Shown here piece after piece: positions 47,462 through 60,100 of a DNA stretch of 64,000 nt. Within the stretch, counting starts at the first letter, position 1, and every line of letters starts with the position of its first letter. Source of the DNA: Fremontodendron californicum (taxonomy: Eukaryota; Streptophyta; Magnoliopsida; Malvales; Malvaceae); assembly GCA_030761205.1 (NCBI GenBank), contig JAULJL010000015.1, positions 10,545,501-10,609,500 of the forward strand, in the 5' to 3' direction. The position numbers and the translations under genes are program-made. Below the pieces are notes generated by a model. The model worked only from the letters and a program-made list of their open reading frames with translations, did no database searches and had not been told where the DNA came from.

Positions 47462-48246
47462 AGTTTTCTCTAATTTAACAGCTTGCTGATTAAAGGCATC
47501 CTCGGAATGTCCCTTTTCGTGCCAATCTGATCACTTGATTACAGCTCTAGTTTCGTGTCAATCGACTGATCGGAAGATGTATTTAGCACATAAGGTTAAA
47601 CGGGGATCAAGGACGTGAAAACAGTTGTCCTCTAAATATCTAGGCATTATTTCATTTATCAATCAATTGGGCTTGGACCCAAATTTATTGGCCTAAAGAC
47701 CAATAAATATGATGATAAGGGATTATATGGTTTTTTACCCAATCCTACTAAAAAAAGGATAGATTTGTCTATGGATTAGGTTATCCGTCTAAACTCGAAG
47801 TTTCGTCTGATATTTGGAAAGATTTTGATAAAAATATTATGCTCGAAAAATGAACCTAGACAAAAAAAATGAGTCGGGCCTTGATTCCAACATTCAAGGT
47901 TCGAACTCAACCCAAGCTCGATTCGGTTGTTTTTAATTATATAATATATATTCTGTAATTTATATCATATAAAAATAAATATATATAATATTATAGTGAA
48001 AATATTAAAAAATATATTAAATTATCTATGTTTTAAAACTTAATAAAATAAATTAAAATAAATAATTTTTTTATTTTTTTAGAAAAAACATATGACCGGA
48101 CCTGAGCTATCCATTTAGAAATGTGGATGAGTCTAGACAAAATTGAAAATTTGATGCTCGAATTACCGATTGGACCGAAATTTAGCAAACAAATATGATA
48201 TTAATATCATACTTAGATCTGATCCAAACTTGATTCAGATCGACCC
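47462..48246. other. spacer between the GEX1-like gene and the P450 remnant
   Basis: Presumed GEX1 3' UTR to about 47650, then AT-rich repeat-like DNA (47800-48240) with gagtcgggcc and gaccggacctgagc blocks of the kind seen in unclassified plant MITEs. No gene. Confidence 0.5.
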
Positions 48247-48800
48247 ATGAAAATTGGGATCCCTTTTTCCATTGAATTCCCAGAAGTTCAGTTCTCGAAG
48301 GCCATGGCTGATATAGAGGAAGCGATATTTCATCGCCATGTCAAGCCACAAAGCATTATTAAGTTGCAAAGGTGGCTGAACATGAGAGAAAAGCAGAAAT
48401 ACAGAAAGGCGTGGAAAATTCTTGATGATACTATAGCTAAATACATATACCAGAAAAGGAACGAACTGATGAACAAATTGAACAATGGGTTCATGTCAAA
48501 AACTGATGAACAGGGTTCATGTCGATCTCTTAACATATCATACATAACTGAAGAGAAGTACACAGGTTTGAAACCTGATGATAAGTTCTTAAGGGACACA
48601 ATTTTCAATATGATGGTTTCTTTGAGAGACACAGTTAGTTCCGCTCTCACTTGGCTCTTTTGGCTAGTTTCAAAGCATCCACAAGTGGAAAGCAAGATTA
48701 TAGAAGACCTTTAAATATAAAAAAAAATACCAGTGCTAGCAGAAGAAACAAAAAGGTGGCGGCTATTCGATGCTGAAGAGGTAAAGAATTCCGTCAAATA
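48247..48800 (+). pseudogene. cytochrome P450 (CYP96/CYP86-like) fragment
   Basis: An open frame from ATG 48247 gives 155 residues corresponding to the middle of a CYP96-type fatty acid/alkane hydroxylase. It includes FSIEFPEVQFSKAM, HVKPQSIIKLQRWL, AWKILDDTIAKYI and the I-helix region LRDTVSSALTWLFWLVSKHP. The I-helix A/G-G-x-D/E-T-T motif is altered (SLRDTV). It stops at 48714. Homology continues in another frame (VLAEETKRWRLFDAEEV, to about 48790). The N-terminal third, the ExxR region and the heme-binding cysteine are absent. It is a truncated pseudogene, not an enzyme. Confidence 0.82.
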
Positions 48801-49307
48801 CTCGAACTCGAAATGATTCAAGTCTAAAACGATTTGAATCCGTAACAATTTGAATCTGAAATAATTCAGATTGAAAATCAATCTGATCATAAATTCATAA
48901 TAACTCAAATTTAATACTAAAAATAAAAATTAAATGATCGAATTACAATTAAATAATTTTTATAAAACAAAAATTTTAATTATTAATTTTATTCTAATCT
49001 TTTTTTTTTTTTAATTTTTAATCAAAAGTTAAAATTTAATATATATATATATATAAAGGTAAAATAATAATTTTATCAACAAAAAAAAAAAATCAATTAT
49101 ATTTGAACTTGTAACTTGTGAAGATATTGAAAGTATATGAGTGTAAAACAATTTGAATTATATAAACAAATTACTAAAATCACTTCAAACATTTTTAAAA
49201 AACTTAAATTTATGTCAAGATCAACAAAAACATTTAATACTTTTTTAAGAGTTATAGTTAAATTTAATTTCGTACATATTATTTAATTTTTTTTGCTAAA
49301 TTTGATA
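48801..49307. other. AT-rich spacer
   Basis: Contains short imperfect repeats of (g/c)atttgaat(c/t)(c/t)g at 48800-48870 and a (TA)n run near 49041-49056. No gene seen. Confidence 0.5.
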
Positions 49308-49315
49308 ATTTCTTG

Positions 49316-49582
49316 TAGACCTGCTCATGGGCCGGGCAGCCCGCCCGGCCCAGCCTGTATTGGGCGGGGTCTGGACAGGATTTTTTTGTTCCGGCCCTTC
49401 CCGAAATAGTATTTTTTTATTATAATAATATTATTTTATTTAATTTTAATTATAGAAATAAAATAAAATAAAATAAAATTTAATCTGATAAACAATAAAT
49501 TCGGACCTACCGGGGTCGAGTCTGGACAAAGAAATTGAAAAAAAATTAGGCCGCGGTCCGGCCCGGTCCATGAACAGGTCTA
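49316..49582. mobile_element. hAT-type MITE, 267 bp, 8-bp target duplication
   Basis: The termini TAGACCTGCTCATGGGCCGG and (reverse complement) TAGACCTGTTCATGGACCGG are near-perfect inverted repeats. atttcttg is duplicated exactly on both sides (49308-49315, 49583-49590), the 8 bp expected of hAT elements. The GC-rich termini (cgggcagcccgcccggccc) stand out in an AT-rich region. Confidence 0.88.
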
Positions 49583-49590
49583 ATTTCTTG

Positions 49591-51541
49591 TGATGACATT
49601 GAAATATATAGTCCATATTTGACACATGAACAAAAATAAATAAATAAAAGAATGAAGGGTTTGCCAACAAAATTGGGCGAGTGAGAATTGAAGGAAAAAT
49701 CTGAAACCAACCAAAGTTTCTACTAAAATTAATTGTAGGGAAGGCACTCACCACCACTAGTACACATTAGAATTTCCATTATTATGATAAGAAACATGGA
49801 GTTGGAGCAGTTGACTCTCATTTTTTTTTTCTTGTTCCATTAAATATGGACATAAACTCAACCACATCATTTCTCCTCGACTCTTATGTGCTATGTTTGA
49901 AATTATAAATTTGAAAATTTAGATTTGGATTTAAATTTAGATTTAGATTTCATTTTGCTATATAAATTGTGAGAATGTAATACATATATTATGTATAAAT
50001 TAATTAAAATTAAATATGATTATATATTTGAAAGGTATAAAAACATGAATTTCAAATTCACAAATATATATAAATATTTCAAATTCACCACTAAATAGAC
50101 ATCCAACAAATCCATAAATTTGAAAAATAATCATGAATGTTACATTTACATGTGTTTTATTACACAATGTACATTATTTTTGAAATCCAAATCCATCTTT
50201 TAAAATTCAAATTCTCAAATGCAACCTTCCTTATTTGCACACTTATGCAAATCCATTAGACCCTTCAGCTGATTACTACAACATTATTAACTGGTTTTAT
50301 TCTCTGGGGATATGAAAATGTCAAAAGAATTTTTCAATATACTGTCTAAATGACTCTAATTTGACAATAATCATAGTAAAATTGATTTCAAATAATAATA
50401 TTTCAAACATATATATTATTATATACTATTAAAGAAAAGTCTAGGTGATAGAGCATTATTTTTATTCTTTTAGTAGAATTTTTATTGATTGATTGTGTGA
50501 TTCAGCAATAATAATCTTTTTTATACATATATCATGATTTTGCACTATCGCATATTAGAGATTTACACCTTTCTCATTTCATAAAATATCACACCATTCC
50601 ATTTCAAGATTCGAATTCCATATCTCTCAATTGGAATCTCAAGTTATAATCTTTGCATATCCCTTAAAGAAACAACATTTTAGTGCTCCTATATATTGGA
50701 CAACTAAAGGTGAAAATGATGCTGCTAAAAGTAAAAAATAAATAAATAAAACAGAATTTTTTAAAATTTGGTGAAACAAAAATTATTTGTGTTACTTTCT
50801 TGTACCAAAATAAATAAATAAATAATAAATATCATTAGCTAGCTAGCTAGGGTACATACCTGTTCATCACTAATTGACAACATTATGGTCATTGGTTTAA
50901 TTTCATTGAAAAAAGTTGTAAATTCAACTTTTAAGTGTTTTTCTCTTCGACTTTGTCTTTGGAATCAATGACGTGGTAAAAGATAATTGGTGTCTGGGAA
51001 AGTTGGGCTTATCAATGTACTCTATAGAATTGATTCGGTATAAGCTGGATTAAAAATTAACGTTAGGCTGGAGTATCCCAGCTTTAATTTTTTGCTAATG
51101 ACAAGACTAGGTAAACCATGGTCCGTAAAATTTTTAAATTTTATAAATAAAATAAACAATGGTAACATATATTTTTTAATTTAAAATATAAAAAATCATT
51201 TTAAAATATATATTTGATAATTTTTTAATTTTATTTATGAAATTAAAAAAATTATTACCAATTTATCAAATTGAATTATATATATATGGTTATCAAATTA
51301 ATTCTACATACAAAACATTTAGCCTATATGAGTCAATCTATAGGTGATTTATAGACTTTTAAGCTTATTCTCTCCTACTAATTTAAAGAGATTCTGTTGT
51401 CAAAATTAACTTGGCGTTAGTACACTTCTTTGTTGGTGGGTTTTCTTTTTTTATACTTTCTTAAAGAATTCTACATTTTTTTCCATCAAGAAGAAGAAAA
51501 AAATTTCTACTACATTTTATGATGAATTTGGAAGGACTGTT
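49591..51541. other. AT-rich spacer, no gene seen
   Basis: Nearly 2 kb without a recognisable gene, RNA or mobile element on either strand. A gctagctagctag run is at 50838-50850. Confidence 0.55.
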
Positions 51542-52545
51542 TGTAGAAAAAGAAATTTTTTTGACCAATTACAAATTGTCACATATCAATTGGGAATTCT
51601 TTTAATTAAAGGAATTTTTAATTAAATTATGGATCACCATGTGAAATTGATGACATCGTATGCGATGACATCATAATTAATTATTTTTTAATTAATTAAA
51701 TATGTACACATGACTTGACCAATTAAATTGCAAGGATTCATGGGTCATCCAATCAAATTTCACCTATGTGTCATAATTATTTTATCTCTAATTAAATTAA
51801 ATTAATTAAGAGAGAAATATAAAGTTTTATCTCCAATTAAATTAATTAAGAGATAAATAATAAAATTTTATCTCTAATTAAATTTAATTAATTAAGGGAT
51901 AAATAATAAAGTTTTATCTCTAATTAAATTAAATTAATTAAGAGATAAATAAGAAGATATTATTTCTAATTAAATTAAATTAATTAAGAGATAAATAAGG
52001 AGGACAAGTTCTTTTAGAACTTTCTTTCACCTGGCTAGCTACCACTATAAATAGAAACCTCCCCTCAACACAAATGACAGAATTCAGAAGCCTGAAGAGA
52101 AGAAGAAGATTTTGAAGATCCAAATCCTCTCCAAAATCTCAAGAAGAATTCTTTGAAGGAATTGAAGAAATTGAAGATATTCTGAAGTACGCTGTGCATG
52201 TTCTTAAGAAAGCTGCTCTTTGATCTTGTTTTATCAAAAGAAAGAAGATCAATCCCGTTTTTAAGATCAAATCTAGAAGACCCTTAAAGCGGATCTCAAG
52301 ATTTCTCAAAAAGTTGCTCTCCGATCTTGTTCCATAGAAAGAAAGGAGGTCAAACCTGTTTTTCAAAATTAAGTCTAGAAGACCCTTGAAGCGGATCTCA
52401 TCGGAATCTTGTTGAAGAAAAGAATCAAAGGATTTCTTTATTTTAAGAACTTTCAGAGATTGTAACCTCAAAGTTTGATTAATAAAATTCTTATTTAACT
52501 GCAAATTTTCCTTGTCATATTTTCGACACGAAATTTATGTGTACA
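51542..52545 (+). repeat. 5' LTR of the Tat-type element
   Basis: 1,004 bp, TGTAGAAA...gtgtaca. It contains an AT-rich tandem block (ttatctctaattaaatt..aattaagagataaataa, about 51780-52000), a TATA box TATAAATA at 52046-52053, and a ~101-bp duplication in its last third (agaagaccctt(a/g)aagcggatctca at about 52274 and 52376). Confidence 0.9.
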
Positions 52546-52550
52546 AATTT

Positions 52551-52568
52551 TGGCACACCCAGTGGGAC
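52551..52568 (+). other. primer binding site of the Tat-type element
   Basis: TGGCACACCCAGTGGGAC starts five bases after the LTR end, in the standard position and with the TGG needed to pair with a tRNA CCA end. The tRNA identity is not assigned. Confidence 0.65.
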
Positions 52569-52618
52569 CATCTCTGCCTTTCATCTCTTTTCTTCAAAAC
52601 TCAAGTTATCAAGTTGCA

Positions 52619-54359
52619 ATGGCTCCCAAGAAGAACCTTGCTAACAAACCAACTCTCAAGCCTGCTCAAGCTAATCCTGCAGTCTACCCCACTTCATCAT
52701 CAAGCGTTGATATCCCCGCTCATCCTTATGGCACTAGGAGGAAGACCAAAGCTCTTGCTGAATTGTATGAGCAAACTTTTCCGGTGCTCAATCAAAACCC
52801 TCTCTATGACACTTCTTCTCCAATTCAAGACTTAGAAGAAGTTTCTGCTGGACAAGTTGATTCTCCTCGAGGATCAAGTGCAAGTCGCCAGTTAACATAC
52901 AAAGAACAAGATAGCTACTCAAGCAACAGCCCTATTCCATCATCTGCTCCAAAATCAAGTTCTGGAGTAATGGTTGTCATGACAAATAGCACCACATCAT
53001 TGGAAAAACAAGTTGCACTTCTGGCAAAATCTGTTGAAATTTTTTCAGCAAGCATCAAAGAGAAGGATAACCAGATCGCTTCCATGATGGACAAGATCGC
53101 CGGTCTCACTGGAAAAAGAAACGAAGCTTCAAACCAAAATTGGCAATCAATCTTTCAAGATGATGGTGAGAACTCTGGCAAGGAAATTGCTAAGGATTCT
53201 GAAGAAAAGATCAATGAACTCGTCATTACCAGTCAGCTCAAGGATCTTATCAAGGAGGCTATCAAAGATCAAGTTGAAAGCGTCACTCAACCTTCATATA
53301 CATATGCAAAGCCATATTCTCAAAGGATCTGTCGTCTAAAGATGCCTGGGAACTATCAACCCCCAAAGTTTCAGCAGTTCGATGGAAAAGGAAATCCACG
53401 CCAACATGTTGCACATTTCGTTGAAACTTGTAATAATGCTGGCACCTATGGAGATCTCATGGTGAAGCAGTTCGTTCGCTCCTTAAAAAACAACGCCTTT
53501 GATTGGTATACTGATCTTGAGCCTGGGACGATTGACAGCTGGGAACAACTTGAGCGTGAATTCCTTAATCGATTCTATAGCACTCGCCGCATAGTCAACA
53601 TGATCGAACTCACAAGCTCACGTCAATGGAAGGATGAGCCAGTCATTGATTACATCCACAGATGGAGGAATCTGAGCCTTAACTGCAAAGAAAGACTGTC
53701 TGAGTCTTCTGCCCTTGACATGTGCATCCAAGGCATGAATTGGGGCTTGCGTTACATTCTTCAAGGCATCAAGCCTAAAACCTTTGAAGAATTAGCCACT
53801 CGTGCTCATGATATGGAGTTGAGTATGACAGCTGCTGGAAATCAAGAACCTCTGGTGCAAGAGCCAAAGAAAATTTAAGGAAAAACAAGATACCAGCAAA
53901 GGGGGCAAAACCTTTGTCAACAAGGGAGAAAGCAAACAGTCCATGGCCGTGACTACCAAGCCTCTTAAGATATCTCCCAAGTCAAAACAATCTCAAGAGA
54001 CGAAATCTTCTCCTATCCAAGACAAAGGTAAAGGCAAGATCACTTTGAAGAAGAGGCAAGAAAAGAAGTATCATTTTCCTGATTCTGATGTTTCAAGCAT
54101 TCTTGAAGAACTTTTAAAGACTAAGCTGATTCAGTTGCCAGAAATGAAGCGACCTGAAGAAGCTGATAAAGTAGAAGACCCCAATTATTGCAAGTACTAT
54201 CGCTTGATTAGCCATCCTCTCGAGAAGTGCTTTATTTTGAAGGATAAAATCATGCGACTCTATGAAGAGGGAAAATCGAGTTTGAAGAAAAAACGGTGTC
54301 GTCAAATTTGGCATCAGTCAATATGGTTTCTCAATCCAATTTGTTGGATAGAACCATAA
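52619..54359 (+). pseudogene. gag of the Tat-type element, frame broken
   Basis: ATG 52619 (MAPKKNLANKPTLKPAQ) opens gag. A coiled coil follows (KQVALLAKSVEIFSASIKEK), then the retrotransposon gag domain at about 53390-53820 (FDGKGNPRQHVAHFVETC, NAFDWYTDLEPGTIDSWEQL, GLRYILQGIKPKTFEELATR). The frame closes at 53878, and homology continues one frame over (53900-54359) to a knuckle-like CKYYRLISHPLEKC, where the usual His of the first pair is Tyr. A further frame change follows near 54305. Confidence 0.85.
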
Positions 54360-55702
54360 AATTTGGCTCTTTTGATCCTATCATACTGGCTCCAAGTACA
54401 AGTACGATGGTGGATCTTTAGGGAAGTGGGGGCAACTATTTGCTTCAAAGACAAAATCAAGATTACGATGGTTGGACTCTAGTCACACGCCGAAAAAGCA
54501 AAAAGAAGAATCTTCCAAAACTTGTGAAAGTGCCTACAAGAGCTAAGATGATCAAACAACCATCTAAATCTCCAAAGCCCAAAGTGCCTCAAGAAACAAA
54601 AATGCCATCTCAGGGTAAAAACTCAGTAGGGAGAAAGTCAAGGAGGCCAATCACTTTAAACGAATTCATGCCAATTCAGCTTAGAGATGAAGATTTGGTT
54701 TTCATGACTTGTTACCATAACGGTGGCAATGAAGATAATGAAAACAACATTGACACAGTAGCATTTGAAGTTGATGATCATTCTTGTGCTACGAAAATTA
54801 ACTTTTCTGATGAAGATCTGTTGCTGGGGTCAACCCCTCATAATCGGTTGTTCGTCGTAGGATATGCTCAAGAACAGAAGATTAATAGAATCTTGATCGA
54901 TGATGGTTCTGCTGTCAACATACTCCAGTTGATGACAATAAAGGAATTGGGAGTTCCCTTGGATGAATTGATGCAAAGCCGCTTGATGATCCAAGGATTC
55001 AACCAAGGGGGACAAAGAGCTCTTGGAAAACTTAGACTTCAACTTTTCATTGGAGATATGGAGTCAAGTCCACTTTTCCATGTGATCGATGCCAAAACGA
55101 CGTACAACATGTTGTTAGAACGACCGTGGATACATCAAAATGGTGTAGTCTCCTCAACTCTGCACCAATGTCTCAAGTATTGTAGAAACGGTCAAGTCAA
55201 GACGATCCTTGCAGACGCTAAGCCATTTATTATAGCAAAAGCACATTTCGCAGATGCAAAGTTTTATCTAAAAGATACATTTATCGAAGAAGTAATGTCC
55301 AACCTGATGCAAGAATTAAAGCAAAAGGGAAAGAATTTGGCTTCCTCCACAGTTGGAGAAGATGAAATTGCTCAAGGTTTAAAGGATTTGACTCTTCCCC
55401 TCACTAACTTGGAAGAATCAAGAGGCCTTATACCTCCACTGAAAGGATTTGTTAGGCCAGTAGAAGAACCTCTTTGTGAACATCAGGATCTTCCTACTCA
55501 TCGAGCCAAAGATTTTGATCCTAATGCTTATAGGTTGCTTGTCAAAGCTGGATATAAACAAGAGGATGTTGCAAAATTGGCTCACGAGACAAAAGAGCCT
55601 AGCAAAGAAAAGCTGCAAAGTTCATTCAAGATCCATCAGGTCTGGCAAAAGAAAATTGATCACGTCGAAACTTCTAGAGAAGGGCTTGATATTCTCCATT
55701 AA
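54360..55702 (+). pseudogene. protease region of the Tat-type element
   Basis: The frame used from 54440 to 55702 is already homologous from about 54340 but has an in-frame TAG at 54419-54421. It contains WTLVTRRKSKKKN, then the aspartic protease core (NRILIDDGSAVNILQLMT) and the flap/C-terminal motif LLERPWIHQNG, where the usual Gly of LLGRPW is Glu. It ends at TAA 55700-55702, and RT follows in another frame. Confidence 0.82.
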
Positions 55703-55704
55703 AA

Positions 55705-58110
55705 TTGAAGATTCATAAACAAACTTCGAGGTACATAAATGTGGAGGAAGTGCTCGAGGAACAAGAAGATGCAGTGAAGCCACCAGGACTTTCAGTATTT
55801 GATCGCTTGGGAGCACGCTCAACACGATGTTCAGTGTTTGATCGTTTGAGCATTCAATCATCACGAAGGTCAGTTTTTGAACGAATGAGAGAAAAATGCA
55901 GTGAAGTTTCTATAAGTAAACCAATTTCCATTCAGTCAAGGCTTGGAAGTCTGTACTCCCAAGAATTTAACTGTGGCCGAAAAAGAAAATTTTCCACTTT
56001 AAAGGAATCAAGAGATTTTCACAGCAAAATTCCTTCTCGAATGAAAAGGCGAAGCGAATGGAAGGTAACTACTGGTGAAGTTTTAAAGGCTAGAAAGCAC
56101 ACAGTGGTTATAACCAAATCGATCTCATCCTCAGAGAAAGAAGAACTTGAAGAAACAGAAAACCTTACTTCTAACCATGTATCTGTAAAAGAAACTGGTG
56201 AAAAATTTCAAAAAGAAGAAGCCCAAGAAGCCCCTTCATCTTTTGAAGAAGGAAATCAAGCTACTATTGATGAGCTAAAGGAGGTTAACATCAGTACTAG
56301 TGAAGATCCACGATCGGTCTTTATTAATGCTTGCTTACCACCAGAAGAGGAAAAAGCCTATCTTGATCTTTTGATAGAGTATCGAGATATCTTTGCTTGG
56401 ACTTACAAAGAGATGCCGGGACTTGATCCAAAAGTAGCTATGCATTATCTGGCTGTCAAGAAAAGTGTTCGACCTATCAAACAAGCTCAACGACGTTTTT
56501 ATCCTGACTTGATTCCCCAAATTGAAGCTGAGGTCAATAAGCTCATCAAAGCTGGCTTTATTAGAGAAGTCAAGTATCCCACTTGGATCTCAAATATTGT
56601 TCCAGTGAGAAAGAAAAATGGTCAACTTCAAGTTTGTGTAGATTTTCGAGATTTGAACAATGCTTGTCCAAAGGACGACTTTCCTCTCTCTTTGACTAAA
56701 ATAATGGTTGATGCTACAACTGGCCACAAAGCTTTGTCATTTATGGATGGATCGTCTGGCTATAATCAAATTCGCATGGCTCCAAGAGATGAAGAACTTA
56801 CCGTCTTTCGAACTTCAAAAAGAATATACTGTTACAAAGTTATGCCGTTTGGGTTAAAGAATGCAGGTGCTACTTATCAAAGAGCAATGCAAAAGATCTT
56901 TGATGATATGCTTCACAAAAATGTTGAATGTTATGTTGATGACTTGGTAGTAAAGTCAAAGGAAAAATCCGATCATCTTGCTGATCTTCGCCAAGTGTTT
57001 GAAAGATTGCGCAGATACCAATTGAAGATGAACCCGCTCAAGTGTGCGTTCGGAGTATCCTCGGGTAAATTTTTGGGGTTCATCGTACGACATCGTGGGA
57101 TTGAGATCGATCAATCAAAAATAGATGCAATCATGAAAATGCCTGATCCGCGCAATCTACATGAACTTAAAAGTCTGCAAGAAAGATTGGCATATATCCG
57201 ACGCTTCATCTCAAACTTGGCTGGTCGATGTCAACCATTTAGTCTGCTAATGAAGAAGGATGTCCCTTTTGTCTGGGATGAGGCCTACAGTAATGCTTTT
57301 AAGAGCATTAAGACCTTTTTGTTACGACCACCTATTCTGAAGGCACCTATACCAGGACAGCCGTTGATCCTTTATATTGCTACACAAGAACGTTCCTTAT
57401 GAGCATTGTTGGCACAAGAGAATGATGAATGAAAAGAAAATGCACTCTACTATCTTAGTAGAACTCTTAATAGGGCTGAATTAAATTATTCTCCCATTGA
57501 AAAGACTTGCTTGTCATTGATGTTTGCAGTTAAAAAGCTGAGGCATTATTTGCAAGCTCATTCTGTTCGTTTGATTTCGCGAGCAGATCCTCTCAAATAT
57601 CTCATGTCCAAGTCTGTGCTCAGTGGAAGATTGGCAAAATGGGCTCTTTTGCTACAAGAGTTCGATATTACTTATATTCCACAAAAGACTGTTAAAGGGA
57701 AAGCACTTGCTAATTTCCTTGCAAATCATCCGATTCCAGATGATTGGGAATTCTTTGAAGATCTCCCAAATGAAGATGCTCTGTTCATCAAAATTCCCAG
57801 GCCATGGAAACTATTCTTCGATGGGGCTGCCGGTCAAGATGGAGCTGGAGCAGGTGTTGTCTTTGTCACTTCAGAAGGAGATGTATTTCCTTATGCATTT
57901 ACTCTCACTGAAGATTGTTCCAACAATGTAGCAGAATACCAAGCTCTGATCATTGGATTGGAAATGGCAGTGGATATGAAGATCACTCAACTTAAAGTGT
58001 TTGGGGATTCCAAATTAGTCATCAACCAACTTCTTTCACTTTATGAAGTTAAGAAGCCAGACCTCTTACCATATGTCAAACTATGCGAAGAAGATTTTGG
58101 AATGGCTTGA
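55705..58110 (+). pseudogene. RT and RNase H regions of the Tat-type element
   Basis: An N-terminal linker with three SVFDRL/SVFERM repeats leads into RT: WISNIVPVRKKNGQLQVCVD, FMDGSSGYNQIRMAP, VMPFGLKNAGATYQRAM, YVDDLVVKS (catalytic Asp pair present). TGA codons at 57400-57402 and 57430-57432 lie in otherwise continuous homology. The frame continues through the gypsy RNase H (YSPIEKTCLSLMFAVKKLRH) and the second, archaeal-type RNase H (LFFDGAAGQDGAGAG, NNVAEYQALIIGL, FGDSKLVINQL) to a frame change near 58090. Confidence 0.87.
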
Positions 58111-59540
58111 CAATGTAATCTTGGAACATGTACCAATAAGAGAGAACAAGCAAGCAGATTCTCTAGCTAATCTAGCATCAGCTCTTGCCATGCCAAGTGT
58201 AGAAGTAAAAGTCCCTCTTTGCAAACAATGGATTTTGCCTCCAGTTGATTTTAAAGATAACGATACAGAATCCAATGTTGTTTCAGTTTGCAAAGTTGAA
58301 AAAGAAGATTGGAGACAATCATTGATTGATTATTTAGAGCATGGGAGGCTACCCAATGATCCAAGGCATAAAACAGAAGTGAAACGTCGAGCTCCTCGAT
58401 TTATTTACTTCAAGGGTATGCTTTATCGCCGCTCTTTTGATGGGGTCTTCCTTCGATGTTTAGGAGAAGATGAAGTATCCAAAACCTTACAAGAAGCTCA
58501 TTCAGGAATTTGTGGTGCACATCAGTCTGGAGCTAAATTGCACTTTCAAATTAAAAGAATGGGATTACTACTGGCCAACAATGGTAAAGGATAGCATGGA
58601 CTACTCCAAGAAATGTCAAGCTTGTCAGTTTCATGCAAACTTCATCCATCAACCTCCTGAACCATTACATCCGACAGTCACATCTTGGCCGTTTGATGCA
58701 TGGGGACTTGATTTGGTAGGATCATTACCTAAGAGTTCACTAGGGCATATGTATATACTTGCCGCTACAGATTACTTTTCAAAGTGGGCAGAAGTGGCAC
58801 CTTACAGGGAAGTAAAAAAAGAAACTGTTTCAACTTTTATCAGGACAAACATTATTTATCGATATGGTGTACCTCGTCACATCATAACTGATAATGAGAA
58901 GCAGTTTGACATGAGCAAATTATGTGCACAGTTTGACTTCAAGCAGTACAAGTCTTCAATGTACCATGCTCCAGCAAACGGATTAGCAGAAGCTTTTAAC
59001 AAGACTTTGTGCAATTTTCTCAAGAAAGTTGTTAACCGTTCAAAGAAAGATTGGCATGAAAGGATGGGAGAAGCTATGTGGGCTTATCGAACTACATATC
59101 GCACACCAACTCAAGCCACTCCGTATGCACTTGTTTATGGTGTAGAAGCTGTTCTACCACTTGAGCGACAAATTCCATCATTGAGGATTGCAATCCAGGA
59201 AGATCTTTCTAGTGAAGACAATGTACGCTTACGTTTGGAAGAATTAGAAGCACTGGATGAGAAAAGGTTGGAAGCCCAACAACGCTTGGAGTGCTATCAA
59301 GCTCGACTATCCAAAGCTTTTAATAAGAAAGCAAGCAGCGATCTTTTCAAGTTGGAGATTTAGTCCTTGCTGTGAGAAGACCCATAAATACTTCACATCG
59401 TATTGGCAACAAGTTCCTTTCAAAATGGGATGGACTATAAATTGTTCGAGAAGTTTATACCAATGGTGCATACAAGATTGTCGATCAAGATGGTATCAAA
59501 GTTGGACCGATCAATGGAAAGTTTTTGAAGCGTTACTATG
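58043..59540 (+). pseudogene. RNase H end and integrase of the Tat-type element
   Basis: The end of the second RNase H (RENKQADSLANLAS) and the integrase zinc finger start (HSGICGAHQSG) are in one frame. Near 58550 the frame changes, and the finger end (CQACQFH) and catalytic core follow: WGLDLVGSLPKSSLG, TDYFSKWAEVAPY, IITDNEKQF, NGLAEAFNKTLCNFLKKV, AYRTTYRTPTQATPY. A third change near 59345 precedes the C-terminal strand (INGKFLKRYYV, ending about 59540). Catalytic D, D and E positions appear present, but the gene cannot be read through. Confidence 0.85.
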
Positions 59541-59550
59541 TTTAAAGAAG

Positions 59551-59679
59551 ATGTTGCTCCTAAGCAAGAGCTTAAACTGTCGTATGTTGCTCCTAAGCAA
59601 GAGCTTAAATTGTCATATTGCTCCTAAACAAGAGCTTAAACTGTCATATGTTGCTCCTATGCACGAGCTTAAACTGCAC
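59551..59679 (+). repeat. four ~33-bp tandem units after integrase
   Basis: Units of atgttgctcctaagcaagag / cttaaactgtcgt start at 59551, 59584, about 59616 and about 59648, with small differences (one unit lacks gt). They lie immediately after the integrase C-terminus. Confidence 0.85.
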
Positions 59680-60100
59680 ATAAAAAAAAAGAAAAAAAGA
59701 AGCCTGCTATGTTGAAAATCCTTTCTAGGACAACTTAGGCAAAAGCTAGGGCACAACAACAACAAAAAAAAATTGGTGAACTACGTTATGACTTGATCCT
59801 TCAAATTCGAGGGTACGTAGGTAGCTTGGTTTCATTGCCAAGTTCAGTCCAAACAAAAAATAAAATAAAATATTTGTTTGACTCAAATATTATTTTTTGT
59901 TTACTTGAAAGTATCACGAAAATCTTCAAGCCTTCTTGAGAAATTTCCAACATAGTTCACAATAAATCTAAGCTTTTGGCTTCATTCTCATGGTTAGAAA
60001 AGACGCAATGAAACTCATCTCTCCATGAAACTTGAAAGTGTTAACTTTCTGGCCTTTCAGTTCGTCTAAGTGAAGATTCAAGGTCATTAAACTTCTGGGT
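59680..60100 (+). other. spacer after pol
   Basis: Contains a block gaactacgttatgacttgatcc...gagggtacgtaggtagc (59777-59825). I recognise the type (gaactacg..tgat....gggtacgtaggcagc) as widespread downstream of pol in Tat/Ogre elements, role unknown. No plus-strand gene. Confidence 0.5.

Noticed and set aside
47900..48240. Inverted-repeat element before the P450 remnant
   Set aside because: Repeat-like composition but no convincing ends or target duplication could be matched.
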